From assembly GCA_963971575.1 (NCBI GenBank), contig OZ020624.1:2671001-2735000 (forward strand): 64,000 bases of DNA. Direction: 5' to 3'. The number at the start of each line of letters is the position of its first letter. Position 1 is the stretch's first letter. A program made the position numbers and the translations under genes. The stretch is from Liopterus haemorrhoidalis. Taxonomy: Eukaryota > Arthropoda > Insecta > Coleoptera > Dytiscidae. This document shows positions 11,425 to 22,850 of the stretch, in pieces. The notes below the pieces were generated by a model that saw only the letters and a list, made by a program, of their open reading frames with translations, searched no databases and had not been told where the DNA came from.

Positions 11425-11830
11425 TTTTTTTAGCTCTGCGATGGGGGCTCAAGTTTGTGAGTCCCCTTTGACTGTGCGTAGAGCCGTAGGAACGGGTTGG
11501 CATCGGGGAATTTGCCAGGGGCGCGAGGTTGGATGAGGCCTGCAGTTAGTACATACTTGACTGAAGAACGTTGTATCAAGGACATGTTTGGTATGTTGAA
11601 TTGATGTTATGCAACATATAATGTCCCGCGGACCGTGTCCGGCCCGATACTAATTTTTAAAATTTTACGGGGCTTGATTACAAGGGCGCCATTGTGTATA
11701 CTTTGTCATTGCGAAGGTGAAGACTTTTGTTTGCTCATCACTTGGGTTCTGAGAGGTGAGGACCTTTTATTGCTCCTCACTTAGATTTTGGGAGGTGAGG
11801 ACCTTTTTTTTGGTTTAATTAGTTCACTTT
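11425..11830. repeat. Element remnant with GGTGAGGACC/GCTCCTCACTT repeats
   Basis: A locally GC-rich stretch ends in two tandem copies of a roughly 45-bp motif: GGTGAAGACTTTTGTTTGCT, CATCACTTGGGTTCTGAGAG, and again GGTGAGGACCTTTTATTGCT. The same motif occurs in elements at 36.6 and 61.8 kb, and more degenerately at 47.2 kb. The ends are not defined here. Confidence 0.4.
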
Positions 11831-12452
11831 ATTTGACAAAGGGGCCAAAAACATCGCTAAGATTCTGACTGTGCGCCTGTTATTGTGAACCTAAATAATA
11901 CAAGAAAAACATCATATTTCATTTGAAACATATTTTTTTTTTTTGTATTTTAGAAAAACATATTTTTTTGAATGATTCAAAAGAATAATCTTGTGTATGT
12001 GATTATATACACTGTTGTGGATTTTGTATTCGTTTTTGTTTGTAATTTTTGAGTCACCTTGTGTTCTGTTCAGTCATTAAATTCTACGGAGCAGAGACGA
12101 GGATTAATAGTGTAGCGAGTTAATGACATCACAAACTCGTTTTGAGATAATAACAGATTCTTCATAATTAAAATCACAGCTATGATGACCTTCAAACACT
12201 TCACCTTCACATCTAAACATATAAATTTTTGATAATTAACAATTTAATTGAAACGTTCAATTATATTTTATAGCCAAGTTATTTGCCCAGCAACCAGTAA
12301 CAAGTTTAGTATTTATAAACTTGCAAGTACAGTCAGTTCTTATTGTAGATTTATGTTCAACCAATTAACAATTATGGATTAATAATTATGAATTAGTAAT
12401 AATTATCAATAATAATAGATTAATAGCCTGAGTAGCTCAGACCATTATATTA

Positions 12453-12455
<3 letters not shown>

Positions 12456-12529
<74 letters not shown>
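12456..12529. repeat. (AT)n microsatellite
   Basis: An uninterrupted AT dinucleotide run of about 70 bp lies in AT-rich sequence with no gene nearby. Confidence 0.95.
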
Positions 12530-12532
<3 letters not shown>

Positions 12533-12732
12533 ATATGTACTCATGTTTTTTTAACATCTATTATTTTTGCATAAGTAAATCACCCTTTCGGGTTAAGCGG
12601 GGTCAGTAAAATTTAAGGTCTAACAATGGTATCAAATTTTCAATCAGATTTAAATGCTGACTTTGTAGAAATTATTTCAGTACATTAATATTATTAGTAT
12701 CGAAAAATTTTTTTGGTTTTCTTTGATTTTTA

Positions 12733-12765
12733 CGTGTACACAGACAGACGGACGGACAGACAGAC

Positions 12766-12832
<67 letters not shown>

Positions 12833-12833
12833 C

Positions 12834-12895
<62 letters not shown>

Positions 12896-13028
12896 GAACA
12901 GACAGACCGACAGATCGACAGACATCATGCTAAAAATAGTCAAAACGTTATGTAGGGACCTCAATTCGTGGAGACCCATCGAAATCTAGAAATGTCAAAA
13001 TCGGTACGATCACAATATCTCCCTTATA
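12733..13028 (-). mobile_element. Family A element (A2) with long (CAGA)n tract
   Basis: The copy starts inside the family at ACGTGTACACAGACAG. It contains a roughly 170-bp imperfect CAGA tetranucleotide tract (about 12740-12925) and then the family sequence CATCATGCTAAAAATAGTCA and CTCAATTCGTGGAGACCCAT. It is cut by the palindromic element at 13029. The tract gives spurious open frames on both strands. Confidence 0.75.
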
Positions 13029-13901
13029 CAAGGTGTTTGTTTGAAACGGGGCACCCCGAAAATCTCCTTTATTTGTAAAGATACATAAAATCTTCAGAAC
13101 AAAAGTTAAACTAGACAAAAAGGCCCATCTAAAGGTTACTATAAGAATTCTGAAGCACTTCTGGTTTCACCGGAAATGATGTCAACTTTTGATCTAGCAT
13201 AGGGAATCGATAATTTTATATTTTTTTTCTAAAAGTACATTAAATTAGCTTTACAATGACACCAAAAAGTCATATTTTTATGTTAACCATTTCAAAATGG
13301 CGACCATTTATTTATAAAATAATAATCAACATAAGTTTTACAAAGTTGAACGTAGCAAGCTTTGAAAGCAATAACGTGTACTCTTATAAGGGCGATGGAA
13401 GAGTTTTTATTAAGAATGAGAAAATGTGTGGACAATAATGGTGGTTTGATCGAACAGTAATTTTTTTTTTTTTTTTTGTAAAATAATTGTAAAAAGTAAT
13501 AGTTTTTTTTTCTAAATAGTCAAATAGTTTATTTTAGAGATATTTTGTTTCTTTTTTTATTGTTTTCAAAGCTTGCTACGTTCAACTTTGTAAAACTTAT
13601 GTTGATTATTATTTTGTAAATAAATGTTCGCCATTTTGAAATGGTTAACATAAAATATTACTTTTTGGTGTCATTGTAAAGCTAATTTAATGTACTTTTA
13701 GGAAAAAAATAAAAAATTATCGATTCCCTATGCTAGATCAAAAGTTGACATCATTTCCGGTGAAACCGGAAGCGCCTCAGAATTCTTATAGTAACCTTTA
13801 GATGGGCCTTTTTGTCTAGTTTAACTTTTGTTCTGAAGATTTTTTGTATCTTTACAAATAAAGGAGATTTTCGGGGTGCCCCGTTCCAAACAAACACACT
13901 G
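13029..13901. mobile_element. Giant-palindrome (foldback) DNA element, copy 1
   Basis: The two roughly 345-bp arms are near-perfect inverted copies (13029-13380 and 13560-13901), around a loop of about 180 bp. Each arm starts CA(A/G)(G/T)GTGTTTGTTTG, then GGGGCACCCCGAAAATCTCC, and includes CACTTCTGGTTTCACCGG and CATTTCAAAATGGCGACC. TA flanks both sides (13027-13028 and 13902-13903), as for Tc1/mariner-type insertion. A second, interrupted copy lies at 55140-57177. No transposase is visible. Confidence 0.8.
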
Positions 13902-15290
13902 TATATATGATTTTTTGACTAAAATGTAGTACAGTAGGCCAATACGATGTGGTCGAGGATATTTCACAAAAACAGAAAATAAATTAAGATTATATAAAAT
14001 ATTACTGTTTTTTTTTCTTTTTTCAGAGTTTTGTGATATTTTGAGGCATGTTGGCCTAAGTCGGCAGGTAGATCTTATACCAAAAGCTAAAAAACTATAT
14101 CAATTAGCTACAACATATAAAAGACAGCGGAATGTAAATAAGTATATATGTTTTTATTAAAATACAGAAATAAAAAATTATTTCTGTGAGTTATTGTTTT
14201 TCTGTTTCTATATAATTCCTAACTGCTTGTTCTTAGTTGTTAACATAATTAAATGTTATTATTAAATCATAACAATTGTTCATTTAATAATAACATTAAA
14301 TTATGTTTACATCTATATACACTGAAGCATTTGAAATATCCGGGAAACTTCACCCATTTCTTCCCTCACCACTTTTAGTTCCATAACCGAACAACTACAG
14401 CGCTTTGGTTTAAAAAAATATAACATCAGTTTCGTATAAATTTCTCTTCTTTTATCTATGTGGTATAATAATACCAAATGACAATTCTGATCAGTTATTT
14501 TAAGTCAAAACCAAAAACCTTCTGTAGAGAGGATATCGAAAAATTAGTACAACGTTGGGAAGCCGTAATAAATAATAATGAAAATTATGTTTTGTAATTA
14601 AACATAATAAAAATTTATGAAAAAAAGTATTTTGTATAATGGAATTCTTTCCGATCCTCCTGACATTTCGTATAACTACAATCAATCAATTTCGCAACAT
14701 GTCCGGCTTATTCCATTTCAGATTTGTTATTCTCCATTACATCATTTTATCACATACACGTGTTTGTTTTCTGATCCATGAATACCTTATACATGATTTG
14801 AGAAAATCGCATAGTGCCGTAAGAGAAAAGGCTTATTTCTTTACTACAATTTCCTGTTCCTACAATTAATTCAGTAAATTTCTCATGGCAATAAACCGGT
14901 ATCATCTTATTCAAGAAAGCAATTAAAGTAAATTGTAAATAATTGTAATACCAACATAATACAAATGAAAAGCCAGGGCCTTAGAAAAACGTACTAGGGC
15001 AGACAAGAATTTAATAACATGGAAATACAAGTGAGAAACGCCAAAATAAACGCTATAACTTACACTCCATTTACTTAGTTAGGTCTTAAAGGGGCAACAA
15101 TTAACTTTGAAAATTCACAAGAAACACTCCGAACAGTTACAGCTACAGCTACAGCTACACATTCACTTATAACGTCGAGCTTTATTTTATTTATCGCACA
15201 GTCTTTCAATATGGCTTGCCGTTTTTACGTTTCTGCAGTAACAATCTATATCTTCCAGGGTACTGTTAGCTGAAAGAATTAACCGTTGAG
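13902..15290. other. AT-rich stretch without a recognised gene
   Basis: It contains a possible small exon-like segment at 14026-14140 (see findings) and an imperfect palindrome at about 14242-14312 (TTAACATAATTAAATGTTAT and its inverse). The rest shows no coding or element signature. Confidence 0.4.
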
Positions 15291-15299
15291 GTTAGGTTA

Positions 15300-15950
15300 G
15301 GTTAGAACAGGCATGTGCAACCAACGGCCCGCGGGCCTACTCCTGCCCGTTGTCTCATTTTGTCCGGCCCGCGATAACTATCCAAAATCAGATTGAATCT
15401 GGCCCGCGAGTATTTCTTTGTTTTCAGAAATGGGTGGAACAAGCGCCACGTTCTCCGCAAATGAAACACTTGGAGAGGGTTCGGGAAGCAGGCTCGGAGT
15501 GCTCCGAGTCACTCTGTTTAAGTCCAGAGCGTTCGAGAAAAGGCCTAAACGCGTTTCTTCAACCGGTCTGGAGTTACACCGGTCTTCACCTTTAAGCTAC
15601 ACGAAACTTCAGATTTGAAGTAAAAATGAAGGACACTAGTTGAGTTTTATAAGAAATATTTCCTAGTTGACAAATTTCCGAAACTCACAACTTTTGCTCA
15701 GAGCAGAATTACGCTCTTTGGAAGCACTTACAAATGTGAGCAGTTATTTTCTAGGATGAAGTTCATTAAATCAAAAACACGGACACGAATAACGGATTCG
15801 TACCTAGAAAAAACGTTAAGTGTTGCTACATCAGTTGTTTCCCTGAATATTGACAAACTTGAGAGCAATATAAAGTCCCAATCATCCCATTAGAATTAAA
15901 TAAAAATTTGGTTCTTATTTAACAATATTTATGCATTGTAAAAGATTTTT
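15300..15950 (+). mobile_element. hAT element remnant with transposase C-terminus
   Basis: The left part resembles hAT ends (CAGGCATGTGCAACCAACGG, with repeated GGCCCGCG). In one frame from about 15633 to the stop at 15891-15893 the sequence reads FYKKYFLVDKFPKL, then FGSTYKCEQLFSRMKFIKSK and RTRITDSYLEKTLSVATS. This is the conserved C-terminal hAT dimerisation region of GTF2IRD2/ZBED-like transposases. The rest of the transposase is missing. Confidence 0.7.
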
Positions 15951-15970
15951 TAATTTTTTCTTATGTTTTT

Positions 15971-16405
15971 ACCGACCGCCAACATATATAAGGGAGGTAT
16001 TGCGATCATACCGATTTGGACATTTCGAGATTTCGATGGATCTCCACGAATTGAGGTCCCTACGTAACGTCCGTCTGTCCGTCCATCCGTCCGTCCATCT
16101 GTCCGTCTATCTGTGTACACGTGCAGAGCAAATTCGGCTGAAAGGATTTTTATGAAACTTCATATTTAAGCTTCTGCTATCAATGGCACGAGTTGATCAA
16201 CTTTTGGTAAACATCGGTTGACTAGAAATGGGAGTTTACTCGTGTCGATTTTTGCGAATATTTCACAACAGAAAAATATTTCGAAAAAATTTATTGAACA
16301 AAAGTTGCTATAAAAGAAATAGCTAACAACTTTTATTTGAGACATTTTTTAATAAAAATAAAAAATTTGAAAAATGTTGATTTTTTGGCCACAGCTGATT
16401 TTTTT
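15971..16405 (+). mobile_element. Family A element (A3)
   Basis: It begins ACCGACCGCCAACATATATA and runs through the GATGGATCTCCACGAATTGA block, a GTCC/GTCT tract at about 16070-16110, GTGTACACGTGCAGAGCAAA and GGAGTTTACTCGTGTCGA to a shortened end (GGCCACAGCTGATTTTTT). It forms a head-to-head inverted pair with A4. Confidence 0.8.
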
Positions 16406-16523
16406 TATGAACCTTATGAACTTGTATATACCAATATATTTTTTTGAATAGTTAAAAAATTTTAAATGTTTTATTTATTTTTTTTTTATTTTAATTCAAT
16501 TTCAGTGAAGTAATTTAAAAAAA

Positions 16524-17162
16524 TGAGCTGTGGCTACCACAGGACCGACCGCCATCATAAAGTACTTATATAAAATACATTCTAGCAGCAAAGTAGAAAT
16601 AACTTGGCCTAATATTTTCTAACAGAGATATTATTTATCATAACCATAGAAACGTTACATATAAGTATGAAAAAAAATTTCGAAATTTTTCGTTTTATCA
16701 AAAAACATCTCAAATTTATTAATTATAGTACTTATAGCAACTTTTGTTAAATAAATTTTTTCGAAATATTTTTCTGTTGCTAAATATTCGCAAAAATATT
16801 AAAATCGACACGAGTAAACTCCCATTTCAAGTCAACCGATTTTTAGCAAAAGTTGATCAACTCGTGCCATTGATGGCAGAAGCTTAAATATGAAGTTTCA
16901 TAAAAATCCTTTAAGCCGAATTTGCTCTGCACGTGTACACAGACAGACAGATGGACGGACGGACAGACGGACAGACGGACAGACGGATAGATGGACAGAC
17001 GGACAGACGGACAGACGGACAGATGGACGGACAGACAGACCGACAGACATCATGCTAAAAATAGTCAAAACGTTATGTAGGGACCTCAATTCGTGGTGAT
17101 CCATCGAAATCTCGAAATGTCAAAATCGGTATGATCACAATACCTCCTTTATATATGTTGGG
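16524..17162 (-). mobile_element. Family A element (A4), near full length
   Basis: It is inverted relative to A3: GAGCTGTGGCTACCACAGGA, CCGACCGCCATCATAAAGTA, then the body, a GGAC/AGAC microsatellite at about 16941-17045 and the end ACCTCCTTTATATATGTTGG. It gives a good view of the roughly 640-bp consensus length. Confidence 0.85.
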
Positions 17163-17164
17163 AA

Positions 17165-17700
17165 ACGTTGGTCTATTATACAAGCTCTTTACACTATTAT
17201 GAACCGTTTATTTGCAGTTATGTCAATTAAAAGTATGGTGCAGTAATGGACATAACAAAACTGCAATAAATACGCGAGATTGTTCTTTTTTTTCATGAGT
17301 AAAGTATTGGCCATTACAGAAACAGTTTGTTGAGAATTTATTTGGCTCGGAAATATTCGCTAAATGAAAACGGTCGTATTTACGAATGTCGGCCGGTTAT
17401 GTTGGTGTTCCTTAGACGTAGAGATACAGCCACTGTTTTTCTCATTATAAATTATGGCTGTATTTTTATAGGAGCTACTTTCCTGAATACCCTTATTTAT
17501 TGGAGTACAAAACTTAAAGTATTACATTCTTAAATAATGACTTTCAATTCTTATATTTGTTGCTTACATGACCGCTTTTAACTTTGCCAAAATTTTAAAA
17601 TCAAACACAAGTATTATACGGTCTGTTAAACAAGTTTCAACACGATATTTGCCACAAAGATATGGTTTAATCCTGCAATACTCGCTTCAATGTATGGAAT
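17165..17700. other. Unassigned AT-rich sequence
   Basis: I see no convincing gene or repeat here. Short open frames lack family resemblance or splice context. Confidence 0.35.
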
Positions 17701-17752
17701 TTTCAGGGTTTTTTTTTTTAGGATTTTGTAGGTATGACCAAAAACCCTTATA

Positions 17753-18140
17753 TAGTAAAGGAGACTTTAGTTAACAGATGACAGATAACATGATGACAGA
17801 CAATGGGAGAGAACTATAGCAATAACATTTCCATTTTTGAATAGAGCCATATAATTTGTTCACAGACAAAGCAAGAAATTGAGAAAGAGATACAATTTGT
17901 TTCACTTGACACTCCCCATCTAGTGGTGGGAGCTGAATGGCCGCTCGTGTGTACAAAGGGACATACGTTGAAGTTACCATATTGTAATAAAACAAATAAA
18001 AATACAAAAACTATGAGCGTACGTTACAGTAAGAAGCAGAAATATGTTCTTGACGTCTTACATAAATCTGTGTGAAATAGATATATATTTCTTTATCGCT
18101 TCTCAATCGATCAATCTGTCAAGTAAATTCTCCTTTACTA
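17753..18140. mobile_element. 388-bp TA-flanked MITE
   Basis: The terminal inverted repeats start TAGTAAAGGAGA and are flanked by TA (17751-17752 and 18141-18142). The inner arms also pair imperfectly (GACAGATGA.. / ..GATCAATCTGTC). Removing it rejoins the family C sequence CCCTTATA/ACGTCAT. Confidence 0.7.
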
Positions 18141-18622
18141 TAACGTCATATTGTCGTCTGTTTGTCTGTCTGTCTGTCCGTTCGGTAAAAATTGTAGCCA
18201 AACGGCTATACCTAGAGAATTGAAATTTGGCATGCTTACGCAATTCTTTGACCCGCACATAGAAAAAATACTAAAACATCTAAAAAACATATCCCCCTAA
18301 AATTATAAACAAATATGTGCTCATCGAAAAAAAAAATGTTTTCATAATTCTGAATAGGGTATCAAATGAAAGCCCTTAGTACGTGGATTAAAAATCTAAA
18401 TTTTATTTTTGCAAAATACATTATTTTGATGTGATTTTTGCCAAAATTGTGCAAAAAAAATTGTCCCACACCCTGTAGCCCAGATGGTTGAAACTAAAAG
18501 ATGGCTCTAAGTAATGTACATAGGTGTGAACCGGAATAGTATTTTCGGAAAATAACGCATTTTGTGTTTTTTGGTTGACGATGTACAAAAGTTATAGTTA
18601 TGTAACACGCTACAGTATAAGG

Positions 18623-18692
18623 CGTATCTTGGTGTAATGGTTATGGTACCAGCTTCTTACCCAACAAAATTGAGTTCGCTTCCGGCGAGAGG
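18623..18692 (+). repeat. tRNA-like module inside family C (copy C2)
   Basis: GGTGTAATGGTTATGGTACC resembles an A box and GAGTTCGCTTCC a B box, at normal tRNA spacing. Equivalent modules occur in C3 and C5. The ends do not pair into a clean acceptor stem, so this is a SINE-like pol III relic or tRNA capture, not a functional tRNA. Confidence 0.5.
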
Positions 18693-19381
18693 AGATAATT
18701 TTATTTTTTCTGTTTTTTTTTGCATTTTTATTTTATTTAAATAAATTTTTCAAAATCCCAGTTATATTTTGGCAAATGTTGCACTTAATTTCTAAAAGCG
18801 TAAATTTAATAACCAGTAGAAATTGTTGAAATTATAATTTAATTCTATGTTTCAATGTACATGAAATCAAAAGCTTATGACTTATAACAACCAATGGAAA
18901 CCATAGGCGCAATTTTCAAAAACTTAATGAACCTTGCTATATATATATAAAAAAAAAAAAAAAATACTGCACATATTTAGAAACCTAAATAATGTATTAG
19001 GCATTCGAATTAAAATTAACAAAAAAAAATATTTTAACATACAATTTGTTTTGGCATGCCAAATAATCATCATTCACTTACTAAATACCTGCGAAACCGT
19101 GAAATGTGTGAAAAATCACACTTCACATTAATTTTTAAATTACTTCTCAATTTGTCTACATTAATTTTTTTGTGTCGGAGTTTTTTTTTTTTTTAATTTG
19201 TAATAAACGAGGTAATAAATTACTGCAAGCTGAGCTGATTCAAAAAGTTGCGTAAATTGGGGGGGGGTGGAGTAGGGGATTGGCCCGAGATTGGCCCTAC
19301 CACTCAATATTGTCATGAACCGCCACTGAAAAAAAATAAATAAAATAAATATCGTCAGTTCTTAAAATTTAACATCTAGCT

Positions 19382-19819
19382 CAGCGTTTCCCAAAGTGTG
19401 GGTCGCGACCCAATACCGGGTCGCAGAAAAATTTTGCCGGGTCGCGAAAAAAATTGTAAAAACACAAAAAAGATTTTTTTTGTACATATTATTTTTTTAC
19501 GTCAGTTAATCACTAGAATAGAGTGAATTTGTGCTCTTTATTACTATACTATATTCTTTATTACTATACTATACTCTTTATTACTATTTATTACTCTTTA
19601 TTACTATAAAGCTACTTGTGACATACACTTTTTTCATGATGTCATTAGCCTAGCAACCAACGTTGTTGTGGTAGTAGATAGTTTTGTTTTTACTTGCCCG
19701 ACCTTAATATATAAGGGGCAAGTATTGTAATCGCGAAAATTTTCGATGTCGAGATTTTGACGGATGACCACGTTTCATGGTCCAGGGAATCCAAAAAACC
19801 TATTTTCGAAGTGCCGTCC

Positions 19820-19878
<59 letters not shown>

Positions 19879-20655
19879 TGTCTGTGTGTATACACGATAA
19901 CTCAAAAACGGTTTAACTTAAAGAGTTCGTTCTGGTACTAAAAAATTCTCCTATTAAATAGGAAGAACCCTATTGTTTTTTATGAAAATCGGTTGACTAG
20001 AAATGGGAGTTTACTCGTGTCGATTTTAATATTTTTGCGAATATTTAGCAACAGAAAAATATTTCGAAAAAATTTATTGAACAAAAGTTACTATAAATGC
20101 AATAACTAATAACTTTTATTTGAGACGTTTTTTGATAAAACGAAAAATTTCCAAAATTTTTTGTAAAATTATTTAAAATTTTTCCAAGTCTCAATTTTTT
20201 CATACTTATATGTAACGTTTCCATGGTCATGATAATTAATTCGTAACTAGTAAAGCAAGCCTTGGACAAAAATTTGTATAGAACATAATTTGATGTATTT
20301 TTGAAGATTTATCTAAATATATAAATTTTTTTTTTTTTTAGTTTATTTTTTTTTATATATTTTTTTTATGGGAGGGCAAGTCTAGCGGAGGTTTCCTTTC
20401 GCCACTGGTTTTCCAGTGTTAACATTTATATGTACTGTGTCAAAATTATTATTTCTTTTTTTGTAACTGTTTAATGCTGTGTTTAATTTTTTCATGCATA
20501 GAGCCCAATAAATGTATTTAACATTATGTTTTGTTATATACTGCTTTAAAATAAAATTTGTTTTGTACATAAATGTTTTTTTTTTCATAAGGTGGGTCGC
20601 GAAAAATTTTAAAACCTCATACCGGGTCGCGGTCAAAAAAGTTTGGGAACCGCTG
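19382..20655. mobile_element. hAT-like element interrupted by family B
   Basis: The ends are CAGCGTTTCCCAAAGTGTGG and the inverse CAGCGGTTCCCAAACTTT. Both include GGGTCGCGACC-type repeats. An 8-bp duplication ATCTAGCT/ATCTGGCT (19374-19381 and 20656-20663, one mismatch) flanks it. A family B element (19691-20412) is nested inside. No transposase remains. Confidence 0.8.
19691..20412 (+). mobile_element. Family B element (B1) with (TG)n core
   Basis: It starts with a hairpin TACTTGCCCGACC...GGGGCAAGTA. It continues GATTTTGACGGATGACCACG, a TG microsatellite (about 19822-19890), TATACACGATAACTCAAAAA, then a 3' half shared with family A (GGAGTTTACTCGTGTCGA...), and ends GGGAGGGCAAGTCTAGCGGA, TTCGCCACTGGTTTT. 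Helentron/DINE-like architecture. Confidence 0.8.
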
Positions 20656-20663
20656 ATCTGGCT

Positions 20664-21420
20664 TAGAGAATAGACCCGATTATTAGTTAAAAATTAGGTC
20701 CATACACAAATATGGAAGTCTATAATTGTTATTATTGTTATTATTGATTTGTTTTGGATGATTCGCTGGATGTTATTTTTCAGAGGACCAATAGTGGAAA
20801 ATACGTTGAAATATTTTCAATAAATGGAATGGACATTTTTCCGTTTCTACTTAAAAATATTAGTTGTTGCAATTTAAAGTTTTCCGGTAAATTTATCGTG
20901 TCGTATTTTTAAAGTTTCTAATATGTTTAAAAGTAACATAAATATGTTTGGTTTTGTCCTCGGAAGCTGCACATAATTCATTCGAAGTGTCATGGACTAA
21001 CTTAACGTTCATTGTGAAAACTTACACATTATTTGGATTGAAATAGGAATACTTTTCTGTCAATTGGAACCGAGATATTCTTATAGATGTTAAATGTTTA
21101 GAGTAGACATAGTTGTGATTTTAAATTATAGATAAAAAAATTAATACTACCTTAAAAAAAATAGTCTGTATTGAATCAGAAACATTAAAGCCTGGATGAA
21201 TCGTTAATACTCGTTTTTACAGGTAGGCAACTAAATATTCATGACAGTTACGCGGGTTGCATAATTATTTTAAAAATGTACTCATTCTACCATTGATATT
21301 AGTAATAGTGCCTTGAATACTGTTTTTAGGGTTTTATAGGTATGATCAAAAAACGATATTCATGTGTCTGTCTGTACGGTAGAAATTGTGGCCAAACAGC
21401 TAGACCTTGAAAGTTGGCAG
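20664..21420. other. Unassigned AT-rich sequence with family C end fragment
   Basis: It has no gene signature. At about 21318-21412 there is a family C terminal fragment (AGGGTTTTATAGGTATGATC, then GTCTGTCTGTACGG and GTGGCCAAACAGCTA). Confidence 0.45.
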
Positions 21421-22017
21421 GCTCAAGGCCGGATCATGGCATGGACAAATGAGACAAATGTCTAGGGCCCGCTTTTTTGAGGGGCCATCCAATTTGAAAA
21501 AAAAAAAATCTAAAAAAAAAATAAAAGTTTCAAAAATATATATTTTTTACAATTTATTTAAATACGTTAATAGTTCAAGAAGTTTATTTCCCGAAATAGA
21601 AGCGGATGCATTAAACGCGTCAGAAATAAAAACTTATTCGGATTCAAAAAAAAATGTCTCGAAAAAGAAAAGGATTTTTTAATGAAGTTCATCATGATGA
21701 GGAAGACGTAAGTTCTTGTAGTCAGGGCCAAGAAGTCTTTAAACGAAATTGTTTTTATGTGATTTGTGACAAAATATTTTTTAACTAAAACTACGCAGCC
21801 AAAGTTACAAAGACATTGACGAGATTTTTAAAATATTTTATACAGACTTGTCTAGGGCCCCAAAATAGGTTAATCCGGCCCTGGGTGATGACGATGTATC
21901 AATTAGATCTGATCATACCGCATTGCTAAAAAAAAATGGTACAATGAAGACAATGATACTGAAGAATTGGACGAGGAACTATTGCAATTTATGTTAATTT
22001 GTAAAAGCCAAAATTAA

Positions 22018-22281
22018 AAGTTGCCATCTGATATCCTACAATTTCTAAAGACCACAAAAATTGTATCCACATTTCCAAATATAGAAATCTTATTGCGCAT
22101 ATATTTAACTTTGCCTGTATCAAATGCATCTGGTGAAAGGTCGTTTTCAGTATCAAAACGTGTAAAAAATTATTTACGAAACTCATTGAGTCAATCAAAA
22201 CTAACTTCTTTAGCTGTACTATATATCGAACAAAATGCTTTGGACAATATCAATTATAATGAAATAATTGATAATTTTTAA
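22018..22281 (+). pseudogene. hAT transposase C-terminal dimerisation domain
   Basis: The frame reads FLKTTKIVSTFPNIEILLRI, then LTLPVSNASGERSFSVSKRV and KNYLRNSLSQSKLTSLAVLY to a stop. The P.SNASGERSFS..K..K.YLR core is the signature of the hAT C-terminal region (zinc-finger MYM-type 1-like proteins). The catalytic region upstream is frameshifted or lost. Confidence 0.85.
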
Positions 22282-22401
22282 TTAATAATTGCAGAATTAA
22301 AAGCGAGAAAAAAAGATTTTTGAATTGTTGTTTTTCCCTATTGATTCTATTGGAATAAAAACTAAAATTTATTTATTTTGTTTTGTATTGAAAATTCTTT
22401 T

Positions 22402-22850
22402 TACTTGCCCGACCTTAATATATAAGGGGCAAGTATTATAATCGCGAAAATTTTCGATGTAGAGATTTTGACTGATGACCACGATTCATGGTATGTGTGT
22501 GTGTCTGTGTGTCTGTGTGTGTGTCTGTGTGTGTGGCTGTGTGTCTGTGTGTCTGTGTGTCTGTGTGTATACACGATAACTCAAAAACGGTTTAACTTAG
22601 ATAGTTCGTTCTGGTACTAAAAAATTCTCCTGTTAATTGGGAAGAACCCTATTGTTTTTTATAAAAATCCGAAACCGGAAACGGAAGTTATTAAACTTTA
22701 AAATTTTAAAAAATTCGTAACTAGTAAACCAAGCCTTGGAAAAAAAATTGTATAGAGCATAATTTGATGTATTTTTGAAGATTTACCTTAAACTATTTTT
22801 TTTAATTTTATTTATTTTTTTTATTTATTTTTTTTTTTATTATATATTTT
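22402..22850 (+). mobile_element. Family B element (B2), 3' truncated
   Basis: It starts TACTTGCCCGACCTTAATAT, has a TGTG/TCTG core at about 22492-22568, TATACACGATAACTCAAAAA, and a body ending in T-rich sequence just before B3. It carries the GAAACCGGAAACGGAAG variant that replaces the family-A-like 3' half. Confidence 0.75.

Larger units (their letters stand above)
17712..19135 (-). mobile_element. Family C element (C2), full length, with nested MITE
   Basis: Reading left to right, it starts AGGATTTTGTAGGTATGACC, is interrupted by the MITE at 17753-18140, continues with GTCT repeats (about 18150-18180), GTAGCCAAACGGCTATACC, a tRNA-like segment (18623-18692) and GGAAACCATAGGCGCAATTT. It ends at AAATCACACTTCACATTAAT. 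Both ends carry inverted AGGGTTTTGYAGGTAT-type repeats. Copies at 55.5 and 58.7 kb have the same order in the opposite orientation. Confidence 0.75.

Noticed and set aside
12740..12925. Regular repeat array that might suggest a CRISPR or satellite
   Set aside because: It is a simple CAGA tetranucleotide tract without repeat-spacer structure, in an animal genome.
15291..15304. GGTTAGGTTAGGTTAG as a telomere
   Set aside because: Only about three TTAGG units are present. Such short runs are common inside insect chromosomes.
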